From positions 310,001-374,000 of the forward strand of contig NZ_FQWI01000001.1 in the NCBI RefSeq assembly GCF_900129615.1: a stretch of DNA of 64,000 nucleotides, written 5' to 3'. This DNA is from Pectobacterium carotovorum. GTDB lineage: Bacteria > Pseudomonadota > Gammaproteobacteria > Enterobacterales > Enterobacteriaceae. The position numbers were made by a program, and so were the translations under genes. Shown piece after piece: positions 1 to 8,883 of the stretch. Below the pieces are notes generated by a model, which saw nothing but the letters and a program-made list of their open reading frames with translations, was not told the DNA's origin and made no database searches. Each line of letters starts with the position of its first letter. Within the stretch, counting starts at the first letter, position 1.

Positions 1-343
1 TCACGATAACCGGCTTGGCAAGATTTTCCAGCATAAATGAGAGCGCAGATGCGGTGAACGCCATCGTGTCAGTACCATGCAGAATCACGAAACCGTCATA
101 ATCATCGTAGTGGTTTTGAATATCGTCCGCGATGGATTGCCAATCCGCTGGCGTCATGTCAGACGAATCGATTAGCGGGTCATATTCATGAATCGTGAAC
201 GATGGCATTTCTTCGCGGTGGAATTCCGGCATTTTTGCCAACTGCTGCTGTAAATGGCCGGATACTGGTACATAGCCATTAGCAGAGCGCTGCATACCGA
301 TGGTGCCGCCCGTATAGGCGACATAAATGGATTTCTTTCGCAT
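1..343 (-). CDS. ansA: L-asparaginase I, cytoplasmic (N-terminal part)
   Basis: The left edge of the window cuts the gene, leaving about 114 N-terminal residues. The protein begins MRKKSIYVAYTGGTIGM. The TGGTIGM segment carries the first catalytic threonine of the asparaginase family, and the later HGTDTMAFTASAL stretch carries the second catalytic Thr-Asp pair. The enzyme hydrolyses L-asparagine to aspartate and ammonia; the absence of a signal peptide fits the cytoplasmic type I form rather than periplasmic AnsB. It lies downstream of sppA on the same strand, as in E. coli, but a strong hairpin (389-429) sits between them, so it probably has its own promoter. The start at 343 is the only ATG that fits the family N-terminus. 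Confidence 0.93.
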   Translation of the reverse strand, partial: MRKKSIYVAYTGGTIGMQRSANGYVPVSGHLQQQLAKMPEFHREEMPSFTIHEYDPLIDSSDMTPADWQSIADDIQNHYDDYDGFVILHGTDTMAFTASALSFMLENLAKPVIV

Positions 344-344
344 G

Positions 345-400
345 GTGGTGTGAGTCAGGATTAAACCGAGAATTATAGAGGGAAAAACAGCCCGGTAATA
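345..400 (-). promoter_or_regulatory. Putative ansA promoter
   Basis: On the minus strand a perfect TATAAT lies at 372-377, with a poor -35 (TATTAC) 17 bases upstream. That -35 falls inside the stem of the sppA terminator hairpin. Placement is inferred from consensus only. Confidence 0.35.
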
Positions 401-429
401 CTATCATAAGCAATGACTATTACCGGGCT
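383..429 (-). terminator. Rho-independent terminator of sppA
   Basis: A perfect 12-bp stem (AGCCCGGTAATA, 389-400, pairing with 418-429) is followed on the minus strand by a run of five T (383-388 region). It lies downstream of sppA, beyond the ERIC element, so the sppA transcript should include the ERIC before ending here. Confidence 0.75.
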
Positions 430-555
430 ATACCCGTCATACTTCAAGCTGCTTGTGCGTTGGCTTCCCTTACTCACCCCAGTCACTTACTGGTGTAAGC
501 TCCTGAGGGTTCGTTCGGTTGCCGCCTTCACGCAACTCGAATTATTTAGGGTACA
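429..555. repeat. ERIC element (127 bp), copy A
   Basis: This is a full-length enterobacterial repetitive intergenic consensus. It starts TATACCCGTCAT and ends TTATTTAGGGTA, and its centre contains ACCCCAGTCACTTACT and GTAAGCTCCTGAGGGTTCG, which match the two conserved arms used as ERIC primer sites. It occupies the space between the sppA stop codon (577) and its terminator stem, which touches the element at 429. Confidence 0.9.
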
Positions 556-576
556 TATGGGCGGCTACTGTAAACG

Positions 577-2427
577 CTACCGGACTTCTCCGCAGGTGAG
601 GCAAAATGCGTAACGGTTCTGCGGGTCGTTCAGGTTATTCATGATGGACGGCTGTGACTGCATGGCTTCCGCTAGTTGTGCGACCGGTGCTGGCAGCATA
701 GACTGGACGGCAACGGGCAGCAGGGCATAAACGGAAGCGTTCACCTGATTCAGCATCGTGTCGAGCAAACCTGGCTGTTCGGCATACCAGTTCAACTGAT
801 ACTGTCCCAGTTTTGCCAGCTCGGCTGCTTTCTTCACGGCGTCATCAAAATCACCGATCTGATCGACTAACCCGTTTTCTTTCGCGTCGCTACCGACCCA
901 GACGTGACCTTGTGCGATCTGATCGATCTGCTCTGGCGTTTTCTTACGTGCCTGCGCCACGATATCGATGAAGTTCTTATAACCGCGTTCGATACTCAGC
1001 TGCATCATCTGCGAGAATTCAGGCGGCAGCGATTTCGTAATTGACAGATCGGCGAGCGGAGAAGTGGCAACGCCATCCGTGTGGACGCCAAGGCTTTCCA
1101 GCGAATCCTCGAACGTGGTAATCACGCCAAAAATACCGATAGAACCAGTCAGAGTACTGGCGCTGGAGATGATTGCGTTCGCTGGTGTTGAGATCCAGTA
1201 GCCGCCCGATGCTGCCATACCGCCCATAGATACCACGATCGGTTTACCTGCCAAACGGAGTGCCATCAGTTCTGAGCGAATCAGCTCTGACGCAGTGACG
1301 CTACCGCCGGGGCTATTGACGCGCAGTACCAGCGCTTTGACTTTAGGATCGAGGCGCGCGGCGCGAATTTGTGCTGCCGTGGTATCGCCGCCGACCATTC
1401 CCGGCGTTTCCGGACCGTCAATGATTGCCCCATTAGCAAACACCACCGCGATCTGGCTGTTGTTTTGCACTGGCGGTTTGATGGCGTAGTCGTAAATGCT
1501 GATGAAATTAAAGTTGTTCTTCTGGCTATTCCAGCCGAACGCTTTAACCAGCGATTGCTCGGTCACGGAACGTGATGCCACTTCATCGACCAGCTTGTTA
1601 TCCAGCGCATAGCGTGCTGTATCGCCCTGAACGGCCTGCAAGCCTGCAATGATGCTGGTTGCGCCCGGGAAGAGCTGCTGAGGTGTAATCTGGCGGTTAG
1701 CAGAAACGGTATTTAAATACTGCTGCCACAGGGCGTTGATCCAACGGCCATCGGCATCGCGCGCAGCAGGTGACATATCGTCACGCAGATACGGCTCAAC
1801 GGCTGACTTATAGGTTCCCACACGGAAGATATTGGTGGTCACTTTCAGCTTGTCCAGCATGGACTTGAAGTAGAGATTGTTGGTCGCGAAACCGTGTAGA
1901 TCAACACTGCCTTGTGGCGTCAATGACACCGTATTGGCAAAACTGGCCAAATAGTATTGAGACTGGTTGTAGCTGTCGCCGACCGCATAAATAGGCTTGC
2001 CGCTATCGCGGAATTCGCGCAGCGCTTTACCGATGTATTGCAGAGACGGTTGGTCGGCACCGGTAAAGTCGCTGAGATCCAGCACCATGCCCGTGATGTT
2101 GTCGTCACTCTTTGCCTGACGAATACTGTCGACGATATCGAACAGTGAGTTCTCCTGGCGACGGTTGTTCGATGCGCCGAAGAATTCGCGTCCTAGTTGA
2201 CGCAGTTTATTGTTAACGGTGGGTTGATCAACGACCACGCCCGTCAGATCGACCAACAGCGCACCTTTCGTGGTCTCTTCCGGCGTCGTTTTTACCTGTG
2301 AGTAGATCCCAACACCCACTAAAATCAGAGCAATAAGGAAAATATTGAGAATAAATTCTCTGATAAAATTAAGCAGACGCCATGTCCACTTAAAAAATCC
2401 GCTAAAAATTCGCCACAATGTGCGCAT
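577..2427 (-). CDS. sppA: Signal peptide peptidase A (protease IV), inner membrane
   Basis: The protein has 616 residues, the usual length of the long SppA form with two tandem S49 domains. It degrades cleaved signal peptides in the inner membrane. A single N-terminal membrane segment covers about residues 24-43. The Ser-Lys dyad is visible: Lys207 in GTYKSAVEPY of the first domain and Ser407 in GGMAASGGYWIS of the second, corresponding to K209 and S409 of E. coli. The start at 2427 has GGAG a few bases upstream. It is divergent from ydjA, as in E. coli, and ansA follows it. The second S49 protease of the window, sohB, has only one domain. Confidence 0.96.
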   Translation of the reverse strand: MRTLWRIFSGFFKWTWRLLNFIREFILNIFLIALILVGVGIYSQVKTTPEETTKGALLVDLTGVVVDQPTVNNKLRQLGREFFGASNNRRQENSLFDIVDSIRQAKSDDNITGMVLDLSDFTGADQPSLQYIGKALREFRDSGKPIYAVGDSYNQSQYYLASFANTVSLTPQGSVDLHGFATNNLYFKSMLDKLKVTTNIFRVGTYKSAVEPYLRDDMSPAARDADGRWINALWQQYLNTVSANRQITPQQLFPGATSIIAGLQAVQGDTARYALDNKLVDEVASRSVTEQSLVKAFGWNSQKNNFNFISIYDYAIKPPVQNNSQIAVVFANGAIIDGPETPGMVGGDTTAAQIRAARLDPKVKALVLRVNSPGGSVTASELIRSELMALRLAGKPIVVSMGGMAASGGYWISTPANAIISSASTLTGSIGIFGVITTFEDSLESLGVHTDGVATSPLADLSITKSLPPEFSQMMQLSIERGYKNFIDIVAQARKKTPEQIDQIAQGHVWVGSDAKENGLVDQIGDFDDAVKKAAELAKLGQYQLNWYAEQPGLLDTMLNQVNASVYALLPVAVQSMLPAPVAQLAEAMQSQPSIMNNLNDPQNRYAFCLTCGEVR

Positions 2428-2711
2428 GATATCTCCATGAACGGGTAAACAGCGTGTGCCCTACGTCCTTCAACTCGCCCTCTGGCAAGTGATGAAGCAC
2501 AAGGAGTGATAGTATCCTAATGAGCGGACAGTAAAAAGTCAGCATTAAATCGCCGCAGAAGCGCGCCCTGTCAGGGTTATCTTGTAACAAAACTTCTACT
2601 TGTGCTAACGTGGCGCGCAACGTTGCCGTACAGTCATTTCTACTGTAGAAGTGGCTTGCCGTAGAACTGAATTGTACCGCAGAAATTATATTGCCAGACA
2701 GGAGATGTGCG

Positions 2712-3263
2712 ATGGATGCTCTTGAATTGCTATTGAATCGTCGTTCGGCCTCGCGCCTGACCGCACCAGCACCGACGGGTGACGCATTGAATAACATTAT
2801 CCACGCTGGTATGCGTGCGCCGGATCATGGTGCGATGCAGCCGTGGCGCTTTTTTATGATCGAAAATGACGGTCTGGATCGTTTTAGTTCGCTACTGACC
2901 CGTGCGGCGCAGCAGGAAGGGTTGGATGAAGCAGGTATTGATAAAGCGCGTCAGGCGCCTTATCGTGCGCCGCTGATTATCACCGTTGTTGCCCATTGCG
3001 AAGAGAACCCGAAAGTCCCGCTGTGGGAGCAAATTGTCTCCGCAGGCTGTGCGGTTCAGGCCATGCAGATGGCGGCATTGGCGCAGGGCTTTAACGGCAT
3101 CTGGCGTAGCGGTGCCTGGACGCACAATGCTTTGGTGCGCGAAGCGTTCAACTGCCGTGAGCAGGATGAAATTGTCGGTTTCCTCTATCTGGGGACTCCA
3201 CAGCTCAAAGCCTCGACGACAGTCACGCCGCTTGATACCGACGCGTTTGTTCACTACTTCTGA
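2712..3263 (+). CDS. ydjA: Nitroreductase family protein YdjA
   Basis: This 183-residue protein has the E. coli YdjA length and starts [16 protein letters not shown], the conserved flavin-binding Arg-Ser region. It belongs to the small FMN-dependent, NAD(P)H-using nitroreductases; the physiological substrate is unknown. [12 protein letters not shown] and [11 protein letters not shown]-like motifs are typical of the family. An upstream ATG at 2691 is open, but CAGGAG at 2698-2704 places translation at 2712. It is divergent from sppA. In E. coli selD and topB follow; here selD is missing and topB follows after 96 bases. Confidence 0.93.
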   Translation: MDALELLLNRRSASRLTAPAPTGDALNNIIHAGMRAPDHGAMQPWRFFMIENDGLDRFSSLLTRAAQQEGLDEAGIDKARQAPYRAPLIITVVAHCEENPKVPLWEQIVSAGCAVQAMQMAALAQGFNGIWRSGAWTHNALVREAFNCREQDEIVGFLYLGTPQLKASTTVTPLDTDAFVHYF

Positions 3264-3359
3264 TCGTCATCTCTTGAATAATATCGATTTCCACCCCGTT
3301 TTACAGCGTGCTTTCCCGCGAGTTGCGCGGGAAATGCCCAGTCTGCTTGATGGTGAATA

Positions 3360-5285
3360 ATGCGACTTTTTATTGCCGAAAAGCCCAGCCTTGCGCGGGC
3401 GATTGCAGACGTGTTACCCAAACCGCATCGACGCGGCGATGGCTTTATTGCCTGCGGCCAGAATGATGTTGTGACGTGGTGCGTGGGACACCTGCTGGAG
3501 CAGGCGCAACCGGATGTTTATGATGCGCGCTATGCTCGCTGGTCGCTCACCGATCTCCCTATCATTCCCCAGAAATGGCTGTTGCAGCCGCGACCCTCGG
3601 TCAGTAAGCAGCTCAACACCATAAAAAAGCTCCTGAATGACGCCACCGAAGTGATTCATGCGGGAGACCCCGATCGTGAAGGACAACTGCTGGTGGATGA
3701 GGTACTGGAATACCTTTCCCTGCCGGAAGAAAAACGCCAGCAGGTACATCGTTGCCTGGTTAACGATCTCAATCCACAGGCGGTAGAACGTGCCGTTTCT
3801 CGTCTTCGTGAGAACCGAGAATTTATCCCCCTGTGTGTGTCGGCGCTGGCGCGTTCCCGAGCGGACTGGTTGTACGGTATTAACATGACCCGCGCCTATA
3901 CGATATTAGGGCGCAATGCGGGCTATGACGGCGTGCTGTCGGTTGGCCGCGTGCAGACACCGGTGCTGGGACTGGTGGTGCGACGAGATGAAGAGATAGA
4001 AAACTTCGTTTCCAAAGATTATTTTGAAGTGAAAGCCCATATCGTAACGCCTGCCGATGAGCGTTTTGTCGCGCTATGGCAGCCCAGCGAATCCTGCGAA
4101 CCTTATCAGGATGAAGAAGGGCGCTTATTGCATCGTTCGCTGGCGGATCATGTCGTCAAGCGTATCGAAGGCCAGCCCGCATTTGTCACCAGCTATAATG
4201 ATAAACGGGAATCAGAAACCGCACCGCTGCCTTATTCGCTGTCGACGTTACAGATCGAAGCTGCGAAGCGTTTCGGGCTTAGCGCACAGCAGGTGCTGGA
4301 CGTGTGCCAGAAGCTCTATGAAACCCATAAGCTGATTACGTACCCGCGTTCCGACTGTCGCTATTTGCCAGAGGAGCATTTTGCTGGACGTCATGCCGTC
4401 TTGAATGCCATATCCGTACACCAGCCAGACCTGTTGCCACAGCCGGTTATGGATGTGGATCGGCGTAACCGCTGCTGGGACGATGGTAAGGTCGATGCTC
4501 ACCATGCGATTATTCCTACCGCCCGCAGTGCAAGTGCCTCGCTGACGGAGAATGAGCGCAAGGTGTATGGTTTAGTCGCGCGGCAGTACATCATGCAGTT
4601 CTGCCCAGACACCGTGTTTCGCAAGTGCGTCATTGAACTGGATATCGCGGGCGGTAAATTTATTGCCAAAGCGCGATTCCTGGCCGAAGCCGGGTGGCGC
4701 ACGTTGTTAGGCGGCAAAGAGCGGGACGAAGAAAACGAAGGCATGCCGTTGCCCGTAGTGGCAAAAGGTGATGAATTACTGTGTGAACGCGGTGAGGTCG
4801 TTGAGCGCCAAACACAGCCACCGCGGCCGTTTACCGATGCCACATTGTTATCGGCGATGACGGGTATCGCGCGTTTTGTGCAGGACAAAGAACTAAAGAA
4901 AATCCTGCGGGCGACCGATGGGTTAGGAACCGAAGCGACGCGCGCGGGTATTATCGAGTTATTGTTTAAACGGACATTCTTGTTTAAGAAAGCTCGCTAT
5001 ATTCACGCGAGTGAAGCGGGGCGGGCGTTAATTCACTCACTGCCTGCGAGCGCGGCGCATCCTGACATGACCGCACATTGGGAAGCCACGTTGACGCAAA
5101 TTAGCGAGAAAAAATGTCGCTATCAGGATTTTATGCAACCGCTGACGAACTCCTTGCAGGAGTTGATCCAGCAAGCGAAACAAAACGGTGCGGTGAGGGC
5201 GTTTAAAGGGCTTTCTGCACCGCCGTCGGGTGCATCAAAACGGCGCAAGCCTCAGACTAAAAAAGCGAAGGAGCAGGAGCAATGA
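3360..5285 (+). CDS. topB: DNA topoisomerase III
   Basis: This type IA topoisomerase of 641 residues decatenates replicating DNA. The Toprim domain starts at residue 1 ([19 protein letters not shown]), with the acidic AGDPDREGQ motif at about 101-109. The catalytic tyrosine is Tyr328 in [11 protein letters not shown], the same number as in E. coli. The C-terminus is rich in Lys and Arg ([15 protein letters not shown]), as expected for DNA binding, and there are no zinc-ribbon repeats, unlike TopA. The stop codon overlaps the start of ynjH by four bases (ATGA), suggesting translational coupling. The ribosome site is weak (GGTGA). Confidence 0.96.
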   Translation: MRLFIAEKPSLARAIADVLPKPHRRGDGFIACGQNDVVTWCVGHLLEQAQPDVYDARYARWSLTDLPIIPQKWLLQPRPSVSKQLNTIKKLLNDATEVIHAGDPDREGQLLVDEVLEYLSLPEEKRQQVHRCLVNDLNPQAVERAVSRLRENREFIPLCVSALARSRADWLYGINMTRAYTILGRNAGYDGVLSVGRVQTPVLGLVVRRDEEIENFVSKDYFEVKAHIVTPADERFVALWQPSESCEPYQDEEGRLLHRSLADHVVKRIEGQPAFVTSYNDKRESETAPLPYSLSTLQIEAAKRFGLSAQQVLDVCQKLYETHKLITYPRSDCRYLPEEHFAGRHAVLNAISVHQPDLLPQPVMDVDRRNRCWDDGKVDAHHAIIPTARSASASLTENERKVYGLVARQYIMQFCPDTVFRKCVIELDIAGGKFIAKARFLAEAGWRTLLGGKERDEENEGMPLPVVAKGDELLCERGEVVERQTQPPRPFTDATLLSAMTGIARFVQDKELKKILRATDGLGTEATRAGIIELLFKRTFLFKKARYIHASEAGRALIHSLPASAAHPDMTAHWEATLTQISEKKCRYQDFMQPLTNSLQELIQQAKQNGAVRAFKGLSAPPSGASKRRKPQTKKAKEQEQ

Positions 5286-5572
5286 AATCGTTAGTGTCTT
5301 TGTGTGTCGCCAGTGTGATGCTAGTGCTGCCCACGCTGGCGCAGGCTAATCGTGGCGGAACAGATATTGTTGTTCCCGTTCCACCGGAAGTGTGGGGAGC
5401 AGGGACGGCGGTGCGTGAGCAAAATAACAACTGCCTGCGCTGCTGCGTGTATGAAAACAGGAACTATTCTGAAGGCGCGGTAGTAAAGGTCGAAGGAGTG
5501 ATTCTGCAATGCGTGCGAGACAAGCAAACGCTGGGAACGAATAACCTGATATGGCAGTTGGTTAAGCAATAA
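5282..5572 (+). CDS. ynjH: Small secreted cysteine-containing protein, DUF1496 (YnjH-like)
   Basis: The product is a 96-residue precursor with a clear signal peptide ([22 protein letters not shown], cleavage near residue 22), so the mature protein should be periplasmic. It contains [21 protein letters not shown] and a later LQC. This cluster of cysteines and the [11 protein letters not shown] segment are characteristic of DUF1496, represented by YnjH in E. coli. The function is unknown. The gene overlaps topB by four bases. A terminator follows at 5617. Family assignment is by recalled similarity. Confidence 0.8.
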   Translation: MKSLVSLCVASVMLVLPTLAQANRGGTDIVVPVPPEVWGAGTAVREQNNNCLRCCVYENRNYSEGAVVKVEGVILQCVRDKQTLGTNNLIWQLVKQ

Positions 5573-5616
5573 CCGTGCGTTAAAAAGCACTACGACTAAT
5601 ACTTCTACGAATTTTA

Positions 5617-5656
5617 ATCACCGCTGTGGCTTTGATGCACAGCGGTGATGTTATTT
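5617..5656 (+). terminator. Terminator after topB-ynjH
   Basis: A 12-bp perfect stem ATCACCGCTGTG (5617-5628) pairs with 5638-5649 and is followed by GTTATTTTT. It separates topB-ynjH from the convergent xthA. Confidence 0.8.
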
Positions 5657-5687
5657 TTACTGCGTACTATCTCTACAGCGAAAATTT

Positions 5688-6494
5688 CTACAACGAAAAC
5701 TGCGCCCAGATCGGTGCATGGTCGGACGGTTTTTCCATCCCTCGAATATCGTAATCAATACCGGTAGCGACGCAGCGTTCGGCCAGGAACGTACTGGCAA
5801 GAATCAGGTCAATACGCAGGCCACGGTTGTCATCGAACCCGGCAGAACGGTAGTCAAACCACGAAAAACGATCGTTGCTGTCTGGATTCGCGGCACGGAA
5901 GGTGTCGATAAGCCCCCAGCCTTGCAAACGCGCCATCCATTCGCGCTCTTCCGGCAGGAAAGAACATTTACCAGTACGCAACCAGCGCTTACGGTTCTCT
6001 TCGCCGATGCCGATATCCAGATCGGTGGGGCTGATATTGACATCACCCATCACAATCAGCGGTTGTGTTGCACTATGGTGCTGTTCCAGATAGGTTTGCA
6101 GATCCTGATAGAAGCGCGTCTTGGCGGGGAATTTCACCGGGTGGTCGCGGCTTTCTCCCTGCGGAAAATAGCCGTTAACGACAGTGAGTGTGCCGTGCTC
6201 GGTGGCAAAATCTGCCATGATGATCCGGCGCTGTGCATCGTCTTCATCCGTTGGGAAACCGCGACGAACCGCAATGGGCTGCTCTTTACACAGGAGTGCG
6301 ACGCCGTAGTGACCTTTTTGTCCGTGATAATAAACGTGGTAGCCGTACTGGCTGACATCCTCTAACGGAAACATGTCATCGTGGACTTTCGTTTCCTGCA
6401 ACCCGATCACATCCGGCTGGTGTTGTTCGATAATGGCGGCCAACTGATGAGGGCGCGCCCGCAGGCCATTGATATTAAAAGATACAACTTTCAT
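5688..6494 (-). CDS. xthA: Exonuclease III
   Basis: The protein has 268 residues, the E. coli length. It is the main AP endonuclease and 3'-5' exonuclease of base-excision repair. The endonuclease/exonuclease/phosphatase fold is shown by [13 protein letters not shown] at the N-terminus, the metal-binding Glu in [23 protein letters not shown] with the catalytic Asp and Asn, and the C-terminal [11 protein letters not shown] with the catalytic Asp-His. An upstream in-frame ATG at 6506 would add four residues (MAAN); 6494 matches the family start. It is convergent with ynjH and monocistronic. Confidence 0.96.
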   Translation of the reverse strand: MKVVSFNINGLRARPHQLAAIIEQHQPDVIGLQETKVHDDMFPLEDVSQYGYHVYYHGQKGHYGVALLCKEQPIAVRRGFPTDEDDAQRRIIMADFATEHGTLTVVNGYFPQGESRDHPVKFPAKTRFYQDLQTYLEQHHSATQPLIVMGDVNISPTDLDIGIGEENRKRWLRTGKCSFLPEEREWMARLQGWGLIDTFRAANPDSNDRFSWFDYRSAGFDDNRGLRIDLILASTFLAERCVATGIDYDIRGMEKPSDHAPIWAQFSL

Positions 6495-6715
6495 GTTCGC
6501 TGCCATTCGCTAAAAAATGTGACCAGATGGTAGCAGAAAATGGGGCATGGCGTCACGGCGAGGCTACGCTTTCGAATGGGGTTACTGGGCTTATTGCTGT
6601 GGCTTCAGAGACGGTTGGCGCAGATGAGAATCGTTAAAAATAAGATTCACTTATATTCAGTTGAACATGAGGCTTGTCGACCGCTATACTCCGCACCTCG
6701 CAGGAGAGAGGGCGC

Positions 6716-6739
6716 ATACCCGTCATTATTTAGGGTATA
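6716..6739. repeat. ERIC remnant: two element ends joined
   Basis: ATACCCGTCAT, the left end of ERIC, is joined directly to TATTTAGGGTATA, the right end, with the roughly 100-bp core missing. Comparison with copies at 429-555 and 27697-27823 shows a shared AT at the junction, which fits deletion between short homologies. Confidence 0.65.
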
Positions 6740-6804
6740 AAATGACGCTCCGCCGAAGGCGCAAACTCCCATAATCGCTCAGGCTACCCTAACTGCGAAT
6801 TCCA

Positions 6805-6900
6805 TTGAAGCCAACTGGAGAGAGGTTGCCATGCAACCCACCGAAGGGGCAAGCAGCACTGCTGCGTAAACTCTCAGGTAAAGCGGACAGAGGGAGTGGC
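6805..6900 (+). ncRNA. Glycine riboswitch, single aptamer
   Basis: The conserved blocks of the gcvT-type glycine aptamer are present in order: CTGGAGAG (6815-6822), ACCGAAGGGGCAA (6840-6852), AAACTCTCAGGTAAA (6868-6882) and GGACAGAGGG (6885-6894). CTCTCAG pairs with the GGAGAG block. Only one aptamer is visible, unlike the tandem arrangement before gcvT. The next gene, a TRIC-type channel, starts 22 bases later, and its ribosome site AGGA (6910-6913) lies just after the aptamer. No terminator stem with a T-run is seen in between, so control of translation initiation is the likelier mode (inference). Confidence 0.88.
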
Positions 6901-6921
6901 ACATTTCACAGGATAACTTGT

Positions 6922-7548
6922 GTGCTGACTTACATCTATCTGATCGCGATTACGGCAGAGGGGATGTCCGGGGCGCTGGCCGCTGGACGTCGTAATATGG
7001 ATATTTTTGGGGTAGGCATGATTGCCTTCATCACCGCGCTTGGCGGTGGCACCGTTCGCGATATTCTCCTTGGTAATTATCCCATCGGCTGGACGCAGCA
7101 TCCCGGCTATATCTACCTCACCATTGGTGCGGGTCTTTTCACGATTATCATTGCGCGCTTCATGCACCATTTGCACCGACTCTTTCTGGTGCTGGATGCG
7201 ATGGGACTGATTGCCTTTACGGTCATTGGTTGTAACGTCGCACTGCAACTGAATTATTCAACGACGGTGGTGGTTATGGCGGGTATCGTAACCGGGATTT
7301 TCGGTGGGATATTGCGTGATATTTTCTGTAACCGTACGCCAATGGTGCTGAAAAAAGAGCTGTACGCCAGCGTCTCACTTTTAGTCGCACTTCTCTATCT
7401 TGGGTTAAAGTCGCTTAACGTTAATCACGATATTAACCTGCTGGCGTCATTCAGCATCGGTTTGGCCGTGCGTCTGGCGGCCATTCGCTGGTCGTGGCAA
7501 CTCCCGGTGTTTTCTTATGTTCCGGGACGCTGGAAAGGGAAGGCGTAA
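6922..7548 (+). CDS. yicG: TRIC-type cation channel family membrane protein (YicG/UPF0126-like)
   Basis: Reading from the GTG at 6922 gives 208 residues, close to E. coli YicG (205), beginning LTYIYLIAITAEGMSGALAAGRR. The open frame continues upstream to 6805, but that part is the riboswitch RNA; AGGA at 6910-6913 supports the GTG. The protein has two repeated UPF0126/TRIC units of three membrane helices, each with a glycine-rich turn: ALGGGTVRDILLG and GIFGGILRDIFC. Bacterial TRIC proteins form potassium-conducting trimers, but a riboswitch for glycine in front suggests a role in glycine or ammonium handling (inference). The substrate is unproven. Confidence 0.9.
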   Translation: MLTYIYLIAITAEGMSGALAAGRRNMDIFGVGMIAFITALGGGTVRDILLGNYPIGWTQHPGYIYLTIGAGLFTIIIARFMHHLHRLFLVLDAMGLIAFTVIGCNVALQLNYSTTVVVMAGIVTGIFGGILRDIFCNRTPMVLKKELYASVSLLVALLYLGLKSLNVNHDINLLASFSIGLAVRLAAIRWSWQLPVFSYVPGRWKGKA

Positions 7549-7712
7549 GGTTATCTTTCCCCATTCCATACAATTACGCTGATTATTGGTGCGAGTGGCA
7601 GTGGGGAAATAACGCTATGCGTTGCCGAACCCTGGTCGAAGGTTCTCACCTTCCCCTAATGGGAATCTAGTACTTTGGCGTTGGGATTTAATTCAGAAGT
7701 GTTGCTTTGAAA

Positions 7713-7797
<85 letters not shown>

Positions 7798-7837
7798 ACT
7801 GGCCTTGCTGCAAGACGCTTTCGCTTCAAGCGGGGCG

Positions 7838-7866
7838 CATCATATCAAATGACGCGCCCCTGTAAA
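7838..7866 (-). promoter_or_regulatory. tRNA-Tyr promoter with GC-rich discriminator
   Basis: On the minus strand: -35 TTTACA (7861-7866), a 16-base spacer, -10 TATGAT (7839-7844), followed by the discriminator GCGCCCC. This is the layout of stringently controlled stable-RNA promoters and looks nearly identical to my recollection of the E. coli tyrT promoter. Confidence 0.85.
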
Positions 7867-7951
7867 GCGGTATATATCAAAAATAAATGCGGTTGCCGTT
7901 TTTTTATTCCGTTCGGCGCATCCTTATACAAAAAGATGGCCGATCAACCAA

Positions 7952-8800
7952 TTACAGAATAATGGTGCGGTTACCGTAGACAAAAACACGCTGTCCGAGC
8001 ACGCGGTACAGCGCACGACTCAGGACATTTTTCTCAACGTCTCGGCCGGCACGCATCATGTCGTCGCCCGAATAAGTATGGTCGACATGAATAACGTCCT
8101 GCATGATGATCGGACCTTCATCCAGATTATCGTTGACGTAGTGTGCCGTCGCACCAATGATTTTTACACCGCGCTCGTAAGCCTGATGGTACGGGCGAGC
8201 ACCGATAAAAGCGGGTAAGAACGAATGGTGAATGTTGATCACCTGATTCGGGTAGTGCTGAACAAAGGCCGGTGTCAGCACTCGCATATATTTCGCCAGC
8301 ACGACGTAATCAGGTTTGTATTGGTCGATCTGCGCGATCATCTTTTGATCGTGCTCTTCGCGAGTCAGTCCTTCATGGCTGACCAGATGGAAAGGAATAT
8401 CAAACCGCTCGACCAGCGTCTGTAAGGTATCGTGGTTGCCGATGACGGCAGAGATTTCGACATCCAAACCACCGTAGGCGCTTTTCATCAACAGATCGCC
8501 CAAACAGTGGGCCTCTTTCGTCACCAGAACGACGATGCGACGACGGCCAGCTGCGGTTAATTCGCGAGAAGATCCTTCGGGAAGCGCGCTATCCAGATCG
8601 GCTAACAGCGTGGTGTCGTTGAAAATCCCTTCCAACTCGGTCCGCATGAAAAAGCGGCCAGTGCGATGATCGACAAACTCATTGTTTTGCACGATGTTCA
8701 GTTCGTGCTTATAACAAATATTCGTAATTTTCGCGATGAGCCCTTTTGCGTCGGGGCAAATGGTTCGTAATACTTTTCTTTGTATATTTTGGGATTGCAT
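7952..8800 (-). CDS. purU: Formyltetrahydrofolate deformylase
   Basis: The 282-residue protein hydrolyses 10-formyl-THF to formate and THF, supplying formate for PurT and balancing one-carbon and glycine pools. An N-terminal ACT-type regulatory region (LRTICPDAKGLIAKITNICY) precedes a formyltransferase domain with INIHHSFLPAFIGARPYHQAYERGVKIIGATAHYV, containing the catalytic Asn-His-Asp set. The frame is open to a TTG at 8821, but the ATG at 8800 gives the family N-terminus (MQSQNIQRKVLRT) and has AGGA upstream. It is followed, across tRNA-Tyr, by the glycine-riboswitch gene, which is a suggestive neighbour. Confidence 0.96.
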   Translation of the reverse strand: MQSQNIQRKVLRTICPDAKGLIAKITNICYKHELNIVQNNEFVDHRTGRFFMRTELEGIFNDTTLLADLDSALPEGSSRELTAAGRRRIVVLVTKEAHCLGDLLMKSAYGGLDVEISAVIGNHDTLQTLVERFDIPFHLVSHEGLTREEHDQKMIAQIDQYKPDYVVLAKYMRVLTPAFVQHYPNQVINIHHSFLPAFIGARPYHQAYERGVKIIGATAHYVNDNLDEGPIIMQDVIHVDHTYSGDDMMRAGRDVEKNVLSRALYRVLGQRVFVYGNRTIIL

Positions 8801-8883
8801 GAGCGTGTGGATCCTGTCCAAAAACTAAAATAACGATCTTATGGTAACGCAGCAATAAGGCCGCGTGGGCGACTGCCTGTGTT

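Noticed and set aside
413-613. 66-codon frame across the ERIC element
   Set aside because: Translation of a repeat; no independent support.
5718-6365. Open frame of 215 codons opposite xthA
   Set aside because: Complementary-strand artefact of a conserved gene.
6700-6805. Second glycine aptamer (tandem riboswitch)
   Set aside because: No second set of conserved blocks upstream or downstream.
6805-6921. N-terminal extension of the TRIC gene starting MKPTGERLPC
   Set aside because: It translates the riboswitch aptamer; the GTG at 6922 has the ribosome site and matches the family length.
7590-7712. Second tRNA or rtT-like repeats downstream of tRNA-Tyr
   Set aside because: No cloverleaf or clear copy of the tRNA 3' end was found; resemblance limited to short C-rich stretches.
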